Assembly: GCA_016218495.1 (NCBI GenBank) | Contig: JACRDU010000009.1 | Span: 1 to 64,000, forward strand | DNA length: 64,000 nucleotides | Origin: Elusimicrobiota bacterium | GTDB taxonomy: Bacteria > Elusimicrobiota > Elusimicrobia > UBA1565 | Direction: 5' to 3' | Shown here: positions 20,896-29,586 of the stretch, piece after piece | Layout of the letters: every line of letters starts with the position of its first letter | Position numbering within the stretch: position 1 is the first letter of the stretch | Position numbers and translations under genes: made by a program | The notes under the pieces: generated by a model | The model's input: only the letters and a program-made list of their open reading frames with translations | The model's database searches: none | What the model was told of the DNA's origin: nothing

Positions 20896-22002
20896 ATGAA
20901 CGATAGACCAGAACTCCGCGTCGAGCAGAAAATCCAGAACTGGCAGCTCCTCCAGGGCCGGCTGACCGCCGCGAAGTGGCTGTCGCTCTCCGAGCCCGAG
21001 GTCGTCAGCGAGATAAAGAGCCTGGAGACCGAGCCGCTGTTCCGGGAGCTGATGTACGGGGCGCGCGAGGTCCCGCCGGTCATGCATCGGCGGCGCTGGC
21101 CCGCGTCGGGCCTCCATGGCGGGTTCTACGAGCTCAACGAGACCCTGGCCGCCGGCGGAGGCGGGGGGGACGTCAGCGACATCATCGAGAAGCGCGCCGA
21201 CCTCATCGGCCTCATCCGGCGCATCGGCGTGGAGCCCTTCGAGCGCTGCTTCCTCTACGGAGAAGAGGGACGCCCCCTGGCCGACACCTGCAAGGACCTG
21301 GGGATCACGGAGGACGAGGGCCGGCGCATCCTGGACCTGGTCATCGAGGTGGGCGCCCGCTCGGAGTTCTTCCGCCCCACCGCCGAGCCGGGTTCCACGG
21401 GCATCCGCTACCACTGCATCGCGGCCATCGACCAGGACAAGCGGGACCGCGAGAGCCTGACCTTCCGCTTCCTGTCGCCGCACTGGGCGCGCGGGCGCTA
21501 CGTCGTGCTCTACGACAAGATCGAGGAGTGGAAGCGGCGGCGCTCGCTGAGCTCCGAGCAGAAGCGGCGCCTGCGCCAGATCCTCAAGCGCGTCGAGCTC
21601 ATCAACATGCGCCAGGACACCCTCTTCCAGATCCTCTCCCGCGTGACGACCGAGCAGTCGGCCTACCTGCGCAGCCGCGACGGCACCCGCCTGCGGCCAC
21701 TCTCGCTGCGCGAGCTGGCCCGCCGCATCGGCGTGGCGCCCAGCACGGTCAGCCGGGCCGTCGCCAACCGCTCGGTGCTGCTGCCCTGGGGGCAGGAATC
21801 GCCGCTCAAGAGCCTGCTCACCGGGCAGCGCTTCGTGCTGGTCTCCATCCTCTCCGACTGGCTGGAGAAGGGGCTGGTGCGCGGGGGCGTCACCGACGAA
21901 GAGCTCATGAAGAAGCTCGCCAACGAGGCCGGCATCACCGTCTCGCGCCGGACCGTCAATGAGGTGCGCCGCAAGGTGGCGGCGCCCGTGGAGGCGCTAT
22001 GA
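20896..22002 (+). CDS. rpoN: Divergent RpoN-like sigma-54 factor
   Basis: A 368-residue protein, roughly 100 residues shorter than typical RpoN. The N-terminal 50 residues follow the glutamine- and leucine-rich region I pattern (LRVEQKIQ then SLSEPEVVSEI). A central part matches the core-binding region in layout only. Around residues 270-310 is the sigma-54 DNA-binding motif (LSLRELARRIGVAPSTVSRAV then LPWG). The C-terminal RpoN box, normally ARRTVAKYR, reads SRRTVNEVR (about 350-358). It probably recognises the -24/-12 promoters found here, including its own. The ATG at 20896 has an AGGAG site; it overlaps the CBS gene by 4 bases. Whether this is the only RpoN of the organism cannot be seen. 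Confidence 0.85.
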   Translation: MNDRPELRVEQKIQNWQLLQGRLTAAKWLSLSEPEVVSEIKSLETEPLFRELMYGAREVPPVMHRRRWPASGLHGGFYELNETLAAGGGGGDVSDIIEKRADLIGLIRRIGVEPFERCFLYGEEGRPLADTCKDLGITEDEGRRILDLVIEVGARSEFFRPTAEPGSTGIRYHCIAAIDQDKRDRESLTFRFLSPHWARGRYVVLYDKIEEWKRRRSLSSEQKRRLRQILKRVELINMRQDTLFQILSRVTTEQSAYLRSRDGTRLRPLSLRELARRIGVAPSTVSRAVANRSVLLPWGQESPLKSLLTGQRFVLVSILSDWLEKGLVRGGVTDEELMKKLANEAGITVSRRTVNEVRRKVAAPVEAL

Positions 22003-22439
22003 AGGCCGTGATGACCGCCGGGGACGTGATGCAGAAGCGGGTGGTCTCCGTGCGCCCGAACATGCTGGTGCGCGAGCTGGCGCGCATCCTCGACGAGAAG
22101 CGCATCTCCGGAGCCCCCGTCGTCGACCGGGACGGGCGCCTGGTCGGCGTGGTCTCCAAGAGCGACCTGGTCCACCACGAGCTCGACGACGTCGATGCCC
22201 ACGAGGCCGAGGACTCGCACCTGCCCAAGGGCTTCCACCTGGAGTCGCCGGACCGCACGCGCGTGGCGGACATCATGACGCCGACGGTGGTCGAGGCCGC
22301 CCGGGAGGCCAAGGTCCCCGACCTGGCCCGCCTGATGCGCCGCCGCCGCATCCACCGGGTCTTCATCACCAAGGGACGCAAGCTGCTGGGCATCGTCACC
22401 ACGCTGGACCTGCTGCGCCTGCTCGAGAAGAAGAGGTAA
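21999..22439 (+). CDS. Tandem CBS-domain protein
   Basis: A 146-residue protein made almost entirely of two CBS domains (about residues 8-65 and 85-143: AGDVMQKRVVSV, GAPVVDRDGRLVGVVSKSDL, VADIMTPTVV, GIVTTLDLL). Pairs of CBS domains bind adenosyl nucleotides and act as energy sensors. The basic segment RLMRRRRIHRVFITKGRK is unusual for the second domain. It sits between the RpoN-like gene and the CoA-transferase/GNAT gene, in an operon by overlap, so it may tune one of these in response to ATP/AMP. That partner assignment is inference. Confidence 0.88.
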   Translation: MKAVMTAGDVMQKRVVSVRPNMLVRELARILDEKRISGAPVVDRDGRLVGVVSKSDLVHHELDDVDAHEAEDSHLPKGFHLESPDRTRVADIMTPTVVEAAREAKVPDLARLMRRRRIHRVFITKGRKLLGIVTTLDLLRLLEKKR

Positions 22440-22443
22440 CTCC

Positions 22444-24354
22444 ATGGCCTCGCCGAGGCCGGGGCTCCGCCCCGCTAGGTCGGTCTCCGCGGAGACCGCG
22501 CTCGAGCCGCTGCGCTCGGGCCAGCGCGTCTTCGTCGGCTCGGGCGCCGCGGAGCCGCAGCACCTCGTCGAGGCCCTGTCGGCCAAGGCCGCGGGCCTCT
22601 CCGACACCGAGGTGGTGCACCTGCTGACGCTGGGAACGGCCCCCTACGCGGACCCCGGGCGCCAGGGCGGGCTGCGCCACAACGCCCTCTTCATCGGCGC
22701 CAACGTCCGCAAGGCCGTCATGGCGGGGCTGGCGGACTACACCCCCTGCTTCCTCTCGGAGATCCCGGCGATGTTCCGCAGCGGCCGGATGCCCCTCGAC
22801 GCCGCCCTGGTCATGGTCTCCCCGCCCCGGCGCGGGCGGGTCTCCCTGGGGGTGGCCGTCGACATCGTGAAGACGGCGGTGGAGACCGCCCCGTTCGTCG
22901 TCGCCCAGGTCAACCCCAGGATGCCCTGGACGGAGGGGGAGTCCACCGTGCCGCTGTCCGCCTTCGACCGCCTCGTCGAAAGGGAGGAGCCGCTCTGCGA
23001 ACTCCCCGCGGGCGACCCGACGGCCGCGGCGATGTGGATCGGGCGCTATGTGGCCAGCCTGGTCGACGACGGCTCGACCCTGCAGCTGGGCATCGGGGGG
23101 ATCCCCGACGCCGTCCTCGCGCGCCTGGGAGAGAAGAAGGACCTGGGGGTCCATTCCGAGATGATCTCCGACGGGGTGCTCGCCCTGCTCGACTCCGGCG
23201 TCATCAACGGGCGGCGCAAGACCCTGCACCGGGGCAAGGTGGTGACCTCGTTCTGCCTCGGCTCGCGCCGCCTCTACGAGGCCGTCCACCGCGACCCGCG
23301 CTTCTACTTCGCCCCCACCGAGCACACCAACGACCCCTTCGTCATCTCGCAGAACGACAAGATGGTGGCGGTGAACTCCGCACTCCAGGTCGACCTGACC
23401 GGCCAGGTCGCGGCCGACTCGCTGGGCAACCTCTTCTACAGCGGCGTGGGCGGCCAGGTGGACTTCATGCGCGGGGCGGCCCGTTCGAAGGGCGGGCGGG
23501 CCATCATCGCCCTGCCCTCGACGGCGAAGGACGGGGCGCTGTCGCGCATCGTCTCGGCCCTGGACGCCGGCACCGGCGTGGTCACGACGCGCGCCGACAT
23601 CGACTTCGTCGTCACCGAATACGGGATAGCCGCCCTCAAGGGGCGGACCATCCGGGAGCGGGCGCTGGCCTTGATCCAGGTGGCCCACCCGTCCATGCGC
23701 AAGGAGCTCTGCGACGCGGCCAAGAAGAGGGGCCTGCTCGACTCGGCGCAGCTCCTCTCCGAGACCGACCGCTACGAAGTGGGATGGGAGGCGCGCCACG
23801 CTTTCTCCGGCACGGAGGTCTTCCTCCGGCCGCTCAAAGCGACCGACGAGCGCCGCCTGAAGGAGCTGTTCTACTCCCAATCCCCGGAGACGACCTGGCT
23901 GCGCTTCGGAGTCCCGCTGAAGCGGCTCTCCGAACGCCAGTTCCAGGAACTGGTCGCCATCGACTCCCGTTCGGCGTTCGCCATCGGCGCCTTCGTCGGA
24001 GAAAGGCCGCGCCAGCGCCTGGTGGCCGTGGCGCGCTACTTCGCGGCTCCCGGCTCTCCGCTGGCCGAGGCCGCCTTCACCGTCCACGACGACTTCCAGC
24101 GCCGCGGCATGGGCTCTTTCCTGGTGGACTACCTGGCCTGGATCGCCGAGAGCAGGGGCCTGGAGGGCTTCAAGGCGGAGCTCCTCTCCGTCAACGAGAA
24201 GATGCGCAGGGTGTTCAGCAAGCGCTTCAAGCGGCTGGATGTGCTCGACCGCGCGGGCCAGTGCACGCTCGTGATGCGCTTCAAGGACAGGCTGGAGCCG
24301 GGCAACCCGGCCCTGGCCGGGGGGACCCGCCATGGACGGCGGCTCGCGGCCTGA
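22444..24354 (+). CDS. Acetyl-CoA hydrolase/transferase fused to a GNAT acetyltransferase
   Basis: A 636-residue two-domain protein. Residues about 15-445 form a class-I CoA-transferase of the acetyl-CoA hydrolase/4-hydroxybutyrate CoA-transferase type (LGIGGIPDAVL, TEHTNDPFV with the likely catalytic Glu, GVGGQVDFMRGA). Residues about 460-620 are a GNAT fold with the acetyl-CoA loop (DDFQRRGMGSFLVDYL). The layout parallels Pat-type protein acetyltransferases, where a CoA-handling domain is fused to a GNAT domain, although there the partner is an ADP-forming synthetase-like domain. Possible roles are acetate/acyl-CoA exchange coupled to protein lysine acetylation. It overlaps the next kinase gene by 23 bases. 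Confidence 0.85.
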   Translation: MASPRPGLRPARSVSAETALEPLRSGQRVFVGSGAAEPQHLVEALSAKAAGLSDTEVVHLLTLGTAPYADPGRQGGLRHNALFIGANVRKAVMAGLADYTPCFLSEIPAMFRSGRMPLDAALVMVSPPRRGRVSLGVAVDIVKTAVETAPFVVAQVNPRMPWTEGESTVPLSAFDRLVEREEPLCELPAGDPTAAAMWIGRYVASLVDDGSTLQLGIGGIPDAVLARLGEKKDLGVHSEMISDGVLALLDSGVINGRRKTLHRGKVVTSFCLGSRRLYEAVHRDPRFYFAPTEHTNDPFVISQNDKMVAVNSALQVDLTGQVAADSLGNLFYSGVGGQVDFMRGAARSKGGRAIIALPSTAKDGALSRIVSALDAGTGVVTTRADIDFVVTEYGIAALKGRTIRERALALIQVAHPSMRKELCDAAKKRGLLDSAQLLSETDRYEVGWEARHAFSGTEVFLRPLKATDERRLKELFYSQSPETTWLRFGVPLKRLSERQFQELVAIDSRSAFAIGAFVGERPRQRLVAVARYFAAPGSPLAEAAFTVHDDFQRRGMGSFLVDYLAWIAESRGLEGFKAELLSVNEKMRRVFSKRFKRLDVLDRAGQCTLVMRFKDRLEPGNPALAGGTRHGRRLAA

Positions 24355-25735
24355 CTGGGCGCGGGGTCTCCTGCGGCCGACCCTGACCCGCGAAGTCGGC
24401 CTCATCCTGGTCCTGCTGGCCGGCGTGACGCTGGCCCTGATCGGCGCGGCCCTCTTCGTCGCCCATCCTGAAGGGGTCAGGGCCCGCGACTCCTTCCAAT
24501 CCATGCGCCTTTACCTTTGGAGCGCGGGGGCGGCGACCTTCCTCCTCCTGGGAGCCGGCATCCTGTTGGTCCGATACCGCATCGCCCAACCGGTCCGTCG
24601 TGTGGCGGCCGCGGCCCGCGCCCTGGCGGGGGGAGACCTGAACCGCCGCCTCAACGAGGAGAACCTCTTCGGCGAACTGGGGGACCTCGCCGCGGCCTTC
24701 GACTCCATGGCGGCCCGGGTCCAGGGCACCGTGGACAACCTGGCGTCCGAACGGGATTTCACCAACGCCCTGCTGGAGGTGTTCCCGGAAGGGGTGGCCA
24801 TCTATGGCCCGGGCGACGACCTGACCTACGCCAATCCGGCGTTCCGGCGGCTCTTCTCGGGGGACTCCTGGCGCGAGGTCTTTCCTTGCCTGAAGGGCGA
24901 CCCCTGCGGGCTCCACCGGCGGGTGGACATCCTCCCGCCTCTGGTTCCCAAGCCCATCCATCTGCGCGTCAGCTGCGTGATGCACGCCGGGCGCATCTTC
25001 CTGACGGCCGAGGACGAGACCGAATCCGTCATCGCCCGGCGGCGCAAGGCCGAGTGGCAGGACATGCTCATCCACGACGTGAAGTCGCCCTTGTCGGCCG
25101 TGCTCGGGACCGTGAAAGCCCTGATGATGGACAAGCGCCCCGAAGCGGAGCTCCACCTGCTCGGCCTGGCGGACACCGCCGGCAACCGGGTGGTGAAGCT
25201 GCTCAACACCTACCTCGAGGTGCTGCGCATGGAGAGTGGGGCGCGCAAGGTCGAGGCCGCGCCGCTCGACCCGGGCGAGGCCTGCCGGGCGGCCGCGGCG
25301 CTCTGCGAGCCGCTGGCCAGGCAGGCCGACACGGCGATCGTCGTCGGCGTCCAGATAGGAGCCGTGGTCCGCGCCGACCCGAACCTGCTCGAGCGCATCC
25401 TGTCCAACCTGATCGACAACGCCATCAAGTACGGAGCCCCCGGGCGGGAGGTCCGCGTGCTGGGAGGGCCGCGCCAGGACGGCGGCTGGCTCCTCAAGGT
25501 CGCCGACGACGGGCCGGGCATCCCCGCCGAGGAGCTGCCGTTCATCTTCCACCGCTTCTATCGGGTCTCCCGCCGGGACGGCGAGGGCCGGAAAGGCGGG
25601 ACGGGCCTGGGTCTGGCGTTCTGCCGGCTGGCCTGCGAGCTGCACGGCTGGCGCATCCGCGCAGAGTCGCAGGCGGGGAAGGGGACGGAGATGCTCATCG
25701 AAATCCCGGCGGAGGCCCACGATGCTGCCTCGTGA
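24332..25735 (+). CDS. Membrane sensor histidine kinase (HAMP-PAS-HisKA)
   Basis: A 467-residue kinase with two membrane helices (about residues 20-43 and 62-84) enclosing only a short periplasmic loop, a HAMP linker (RIAQPVRRVAAAARALAGGDLNRRL), a PAS domain with several cysteines (VFPCLKGDPCG), the phospho-acceptor motif LIHDVKSPLS, an N box (LSNLIDNAIKYG) and G boxes (DDGPGIP, GTGLGLAF). No response regulator gene adjoins it, so its partner is encoded elsewhere or is the NtrC-like protein at 17977. It overlaps its neighbours on both sides (23 and 14 bases), showing tight coupling. Confidence 0.9.
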   Translation: MDGGSRPDWARGLLRPTLTREVGLILVLLAGVTLALIGAALFVAHPEGVRARDSFQSMRLYLWSAGAATFLLLGAGILLVRYRIAQPVRRVAAAARALAGGDLNRRLNEENLFGELGDLAAAFDSMAARVQGTVDNLASERDFTNALLEVFPEGVAIYGPGDDLTYANPAFRRLFSGDSWREVFPCLKGDPCGLHRRVDILPPLVPKPIHLRVSCVMHAGRIFLTAEDETESVIARRRKAEWQDMLIHDVKSPLSAVLGTVKALMMDKRPEAELHLLGLADTAGNRVVKLLNTYLEVLRMESGARKVEAAPLDPGEACRAAAALCEPLARQADTAIVVGVQIGAVVRADPNLLERILSNLIDNAIKYGAPGREVRVLGGPRQDGGWLLKVADDGPGIPAEELPFIFHRFYRVSRRDGEGRKGGTGLGLAFCRLACELHGWRIRAESQAGKGTEMLIEIPAEAHDAAS

Positions 25736-26507
25736 GCACGGAAGCTGGGCGATGCTGGTCGCCCCGCCCCTGGTGGGTTGGGCGGCCGCGGGCGGCGGAC
25801 CCGCGGCGGCTGGCCTCCTCTTCGTCTTAGGCGCGGCGGGGGCGTTCCTGGCCCGGACTCCGCTGACCGTCCTCGTCACCGCCCCCGGCGACGTGCGGGC
25901 CTGGCGTTGGCTGGCCGCCTACTCGGCCGCGGCCCTGACGGGCTTCGCCGGGCTGTGCCTGGCCTACGGCCGCTGGGGCCTGCTCCTGCTGGGCCTGCCG
26001 GCCGTCGCGGCCTTGGGCGCGACGCTGTGGTTCCATTCCCGACGCAGGTCGATGAGCGAGGTCAACGAGCTCATCGGAATCGCCGGGCTGTCGCTGGGCG
26101 CTCCCGCCGCGCTCTTCTGCGCCAGCGGGGCGTGGGGCCCCGAAGCCTTCTGGCTCTGGGTCCTGTGCGCCGTCTACTTCTCCGGCCCGGTCTTCCATGT
26201 GAAGATGCTCGTGACCCGGCGCGTCGCCCTGGCTCAGGGCGCGTCGGCACAGGCGCGGCTCAGCGCCGACCAGGCCCGGGGCCTCTCCGCCGTGGTCCAC
26301 TGCGGCTTCTTCTTCCTGGTCGGCGCCCTGGCCGCCGCCGGCCAGGTCCCATGGCTGGCCGCCCTGCCCTTCGCCGCGGTCACCCTCAAGACCGTGTGGT
26401 GGGGGGTCCGCCAGGGGCCCCGTCTCGACCTCAAGAGGGTCGGGTGGCAGGAAATCGCTTGGACCCTCCTCTTCGTCGCACTCGTGGCGAAGGGATATTC
26501 GGCCTGA
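25722..26507 (+). CDS. YwiC-like integral membrane protein
   Basis: A 261-residue protein with about seven hydrophobic helices and the family-typical opening PREHGSWAMLVAPPLVG. This matches the YwiC-like family, named after a Bacillus subtilis gene near the nitrate-respiration loci; biochemical function is unknown. Conserved charged spots include the RSMSEVNELIGI loop and the FSGPVFHVKMLVTRR segment. It ends the operon that starts at rpoN; a sigma-54 promoter for the cofactor operon follows directly. Confidence 0.75.
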   Translation: MLPREHGSWAMLVAPPLVGWAAAGGGPAAAGLLFVLGAAGAFLARTPLTVLVTAPGDVRAWRWLAAYSAAALTGFAGLCLAYGRWGLLLLGLPAVAALGATLWFHSRRRSMSEVNELIGIAGLSLGAPAALFCASGAWGPEAFWLWVLCAVYFSGPVFHVKMLVTRRVALAQGASAQARLSADQARGLSAVVHCGFFFLVGALAAAGQVPWLAALPFAAVTLKTVWWGVRQGPRLDLKRVGWQEIAWTLLFVALVAKGYSA

Positions 26508-26516
26508 TTCCGCGCC

Positions 26517-26531
26517 TGGCAACTCCGTTGC
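26517..26531 (+). promoter_or_regulatory. Sigma-54 (-24/-12) promoter of the mobA-tatA operon
   Basis: TGGC (26517-26520), 7 bases, TTGC (26528-26531). The predicted start of transcription is near 26543, about 9 bases before ATG 26552. It would place molybdenum-cofactor and Tat genes under the same control as the respiratory genes. Confidence 0.7.
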
Positions 26532-26551
26532 TTAAATAAAGGCGAATACGG

Positions 26552-27202
26552 ATGAACGCCTCCGAATTTGCCTTCAGACGGCCCTTCCTCCGTTCCCTTT
26601 CAGCCATAGTCCTGGCCGGGGGAGCGTCGGTCCGGTACGGCTCCGACAAGACGCGTTCACGCTGGGGGGGGCGCTCCCTGGTCGCCCATGTGGCGCTGGG
26701 CCTGCGCGAGCTGGTCGACGACGTCGTCGTCGTGACCCGGCGCCCCGAGGCCCTCAAAGGCCTCAGCCGGCGCGGCCTGCGTCTGGTCAAGGACCGCTTC
26801 ACGGACCACCACCCGATGGGGGGCGTGGCTACGGGCCTGAGCACGACGCGGCATCGCGCGGCCTTCGTCTGCGCGGCCGACATGCCGCTCATCGAGCCCG
26901 GCCTCATCGGCCTCCTCGGCGAGGCCGCCTCGGGTTACGACGCCGCGGTGCCCGTCTGGCGGGGCCGGCTGGAGCCGCTCTGCGCCGTGTACTCGAAGCG
27001 TAGCCTGGGCGTGCTCGAGAAGATGGTCTCCGAGGGGCGCCTGGCCCTGGTCGACCTCTTCGACATCATGCCGACGCGCTTCGTGCAGGAGGACGAGGTC
27101 CGGGCCGTGGACCCGGCGGGGCGCTCGTTCTGCGACATCGACACCAAGGCCGACCGGGCCAAGGTGGAGAAGCTGGGGCGGGGGAGGCGTCATGCCCGTT
27201 GA
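26552..27202 (+). CDS. mobA: Molybdenum cofactor guanylyltransferase MobA
   Basis: A 216-residue nucleotidyltransferase that attaches GMP to molybdopterin to make the bis-MGD cofactor of DMSO-reductase-family enzymes such as the NapA-like protein at 32155. Visible signatures are the N-terminal LAGGASVRYGSDKT loop, the DHHPMGGVATGL segment and the metal-binding ADMPLI. The first 17 residues precede the usual start of the fold. It overlaps moaA by 11 bases. The start codon lies only about 9 bases from the predicted transcript start. Confidence 0.9.
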   Translation: MNASEFAFRRPFLRSLSAIVLAGGASVRYGSDKTRSRWGGRSLVAHVALGLRELVDDVVVVTRRPEALKGLSRRGLRLVKDRFTDHHPMGGVATGLSTTRHRAAFVCAADMPLIEPGLIGLLGEAASGYDAAVPVWRGRLEPLCAVYSKRSLGVLEKMVSEGRLALVDLFDIMPTRFVQEDEVRAVDPAGRSFCDIDTKADRAKVEKLGRGRRHAR

Positions 27203-28178
27203 CCCTTGGGGCCGCCGGGTCGACTACCTGCGCCTCTCGGTCACCGACCGCTGCAACTTCCGCTGCGCCTACTGCCTGCCCCCGGCCTTTGCCGACTTCG
27301 CGCCGAGCGAAGAGGTGCTGAGCGACAAGGAGCTCGTGCGGCTCGTCTCCGTCTTCGCCGGCATGGGGTTCCGCCGGCTCCGCGTCACCGGCGGCGAGCC
27401 CCTGGTCCGGCCGGGAATCACCGGCCTGATGTCCGAGTTCTCCCGCCTGAGCGGGCTCGAGGACGTCTCCCTGAGCACGAACGGCTCGCTGCTGGCGGGC
27501 CTGGCCGGGGCGCTCCGGCGGGCGGGCCTCAAGCGGGTCAACATCAGCATGGACACCCTCGACCCGGCGCGGTTCGCCGGCATCACCCGGAACGGCCGTT
27601 TCGCGGACGCCTGGGCCGGGGTCGAGGCCTCCCTGGCGGCGGGTCTGTCGCCGGTGAAGCTGAACATCGTGGTGGCGCGGGGCTTCAACGAGGGCGAGAT
27701 CCCGGATTTCGTCGAGCTGACGAAGACGCGTCCCCTCCACGTGAGGTTCATCGAGCTCATGCCGATGGGGGAGACGGGGTTCTTCTCCGAGGAGCGCAGG
27801 GTGCCGCTCGAAGAGATGCTGTGCCTGGCCGGCCCTCTGGAGCCCGTCCGCCCGGAGGCCGCGCCGGAGGGGGCCGGCCCGGCCCGGGTCTACCGCCGGC
27901 CCGGCGCCGTCGGAACGGTGGGCTTCATCACCGCCATGTCCTGCGGTTTCTGCGACGCGTGCAACCGGGTCCGGCTGACCGCCTGCGGCATGCTGCACCC
28001 CTGCCTCGACGATTCCGCGGGCGTGGACCTGAGGGGGCCGCTGCGCGCCGGAGCCGGCGGCCCGGAGCTGCGCGCGCTCGTGGCCGGGGCCCTGTCGCGC
28101 AAGCCCGAGGGCCATAGGATGCTGGAACGGGCCGCCGCCGGCGGGAACCCGCGCTTCATGTGCCAGACAGGAGGATGA
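27192..28178 (+). CDS. moaA: GTP 3',8-cyclase MoaA (radical SAM)
   Basis: A 328-residue radical SAM enzyme for the first step of molybdopterin synthesis. The SAM-cluster cysteines are C21, C25 and C28 (CNFRCAYC); GGEPLVRPG follows; the C-terminal second cluster is present as CGFCDACNRVRLTACGMLHPC-type spacing (two close cysteines and one 14 residues later). The chain ends with a Gly-Gly pair, as expected for MoaA activation. It is co-transcribed with mobA, matching the demand for bis-MGD enzymes. MoaC was not found in the window. Confidence 0.94.
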   Translation: MPVDPWGRRVDYLRLSVTDRCNFRCAYCLPPAFADFAPSEEVLSDKELVRLVSVFAGMGFRRLRVTGGEPLVRPGITGLMSEFSRLSGLEDVSLSTNGSLLAGLAGALRRAGLKRVNISMDTLDPARFAGITRNGRFADAWAGVEASLAAGLSPVKLNIVVARGFNEGEIPDFVELTKTRPLHVRFIELMPMGETGFFSEERRVPLEEMLCLAGPLEPVRPEAAPEGAGPARVYRRPGAVGTVGFITAMSCGFCDACNRVRLTACGMLHPCLDDSAGVDLRGPLRAGAGGPELRALVAGALSRKPEGHRMLERAAAGGNPRFMCQTGG

Positions 28179-28179
28179 G

Positions 28180-29586
28180 ATGGGAACGGACGCGCTGGAC
28201 CTGCTGATGCCGGAGCCCTACAAGATCAAGGCCGTCGAGCCTATCCGCATGCTGACCCGCCCGGAGCGCTCCAAACGCCTGGCCGAGGCCGGCTACAACA
28301 CCTTCCTGCTGCGCTCCGAGGACGTGACCATCGACCTGCTCACAGACTCCGGCACCAACGCGATGACCGACCGGCAGTGGGCCGCCTTGATGATGGGAGA
28401 CGAGGCCTACGCCGGCAGCGCGTCCTTCGAGCGCTTCGCGAAGGCCGTCTCCGACGTGTACGGCTATCCGTTCGTCGTGCCCACCCACCAGGGCCGCGGC
28501 GCCGAGCACCTGCTCTCCAAGTCGCTGATCACGCCCGGCGACACCGTCCCCGGGAACATGTACTTCACCACCACCCGCCTGCACCAGGAGCTGGCGGGCG
28601 CGCGCTTCGAGGACGTCATCATCGACGAGGCGCACGACCCCGCGGCCGACCATCCCTTCAAGGGGAACGTCGACCTCAAGAAGTTCGCCGCCCTGGTCAA
28701 GCGCGTGGGCGCGGAGCGGGTCCCCTACATCACGGTGGGCTGCCCGGTGAACCTGGCCGGGGGGCAGCCGGTCTCGCTCGAGAACCTGCGCGAGGTCGCG
28801 CAGTTCTGCCGTTCGAAGAAGATCATGCTGGTCATCGACGGGGCGCGCGCGGTGGAGAACGCGTTCTTCATCCAGGAGCGCGAGAAGGCCTGCCGCGGCT
28901 GGAGCGTGGCCCGCATCCTCAAGGAGATGTGCGCGCTGGCCGACACCATCTCGGTGAGCGCGAAGAAGGACCTCTACGTGAACATCGGCGGCTTCCTGGC
29001 CACCCGGGACGAGGCCCTGTTCAAGAAGGCCGCCGAGCTCTGCGTGGTCTATGAAGGCCTGCACACGTACGGCGGCCTGGCCGGACGCGACCTCGAGGCG
29101 ATGGCCGTGGGGGCGCGCGAGATGGTGCAGGACGAATGGGTGGCCCACCGCGTGGCGCAGGTGCGCTACCTGGGCGCCCGCCTCGAGGAGCGCGGCATCC
29201 CCATCGTGAAGCCGGTGGGCGGGCACGGGGTCTTCGTCGATGCGAAGGCCTTCCTGCCCCATCTGGGCCCCGAGGACCTCATCGCCCAGTCGTTGGCGGC
29301 CTGGATCTACGAGGATTCCGGCGTGCGCGGCATGGAGCGCGGCGTGGTCTCAGCCGGGCGCGACGAGAAGGGCCGCAACCGGCCGGTCAAGCTGGAGCTC
29401 GTCCGCCTCACCCTGCCGCGCCGGGTCTACACCCAGACCCACCTGGACTTCGTGGCGGCGGGCATCGCCAAGACCTGGGAGCGGCGCATGGAGCTGCCGG
29501 GACTGCGCTTCGTCAGCGAACCGAAGATGCTGCGGTTCTTCCAATCCCGTTTCGCCCCGGCGAAGGTCGCGTCGGGACGCCGATGA
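28180..29586 (+). CDS. tpl: Tyrosine phenol-lyase / tryptophanase family beta-eliminating lyase
   Basis: A 468-residue PLP enzyme. The PLP lysine is in SAKKD, and PTHQGRGAE, NMYFTTTR and YGGLAGRD are conserved. By recalled comparison it is closer to tyrosine phenol-lyase than to tryptophanase: YKIKAVE at the start, NAMTDRQWAALMMGDEAY, and above all MERG, whose Arg I recall as the tyrosine-specific R381 (tryptophanase lacks it here). It would split tyrosine into phenol, pyruvate and ammonium. It has a strong AGGAGG site and lies between moaA and the metal-sensor gene, an odd place for amino-acid breakdown. Tryptophanase activity is the main alternative. Confidence 0.8.
   Translation: MGTDALDLLMPEPYKIKAVEPIRMLTRPERSKRLAEAGYNTFLLRSEDVTIDLLTDSGTNAMTDRQWAALMMGDEAYAGSASFERFAKAVSDVYGYPFVVPTHQGRGAEHLLSKSLITPGDTVPGNMYFTTTRLHQELAGARFEDVIIDEAHDPAADHPFKGNVDLKKFAALVKRVGAERVPYITVGCPVNLAGGQPVSLENLREVAQFCRSKKIMLVIDGARAVENAFFIQEREKACRGWSVARILKEMCALADTISVSAKKDLYVNIGGFLATRDEALFKKAAELCVVYEGLHTYGGLAGRDLEAMAVGAREMVQDEWVAHRVAQVRYLGARLEERGIPIVKPVGGHGVFVDAKAFLPHLGPEDLIAQSLAAWIYEDSGVRGMERGVVSAGRDEKGRNRPVKLELVRLTLPRRVYTQTHLDFVAAGIAKTWERRMELPGLRFVSEPKMLRFFQSRFAPAKVASGRR

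Noticed and set aside
28180-29586. Tryptophanase as the first name for the PLP lyase
   Set aside because: MERG and NAMTDRQW-type motifs are those I recall for tyrosine phenol-lyase; tryptophanase is kept only as an alternative.
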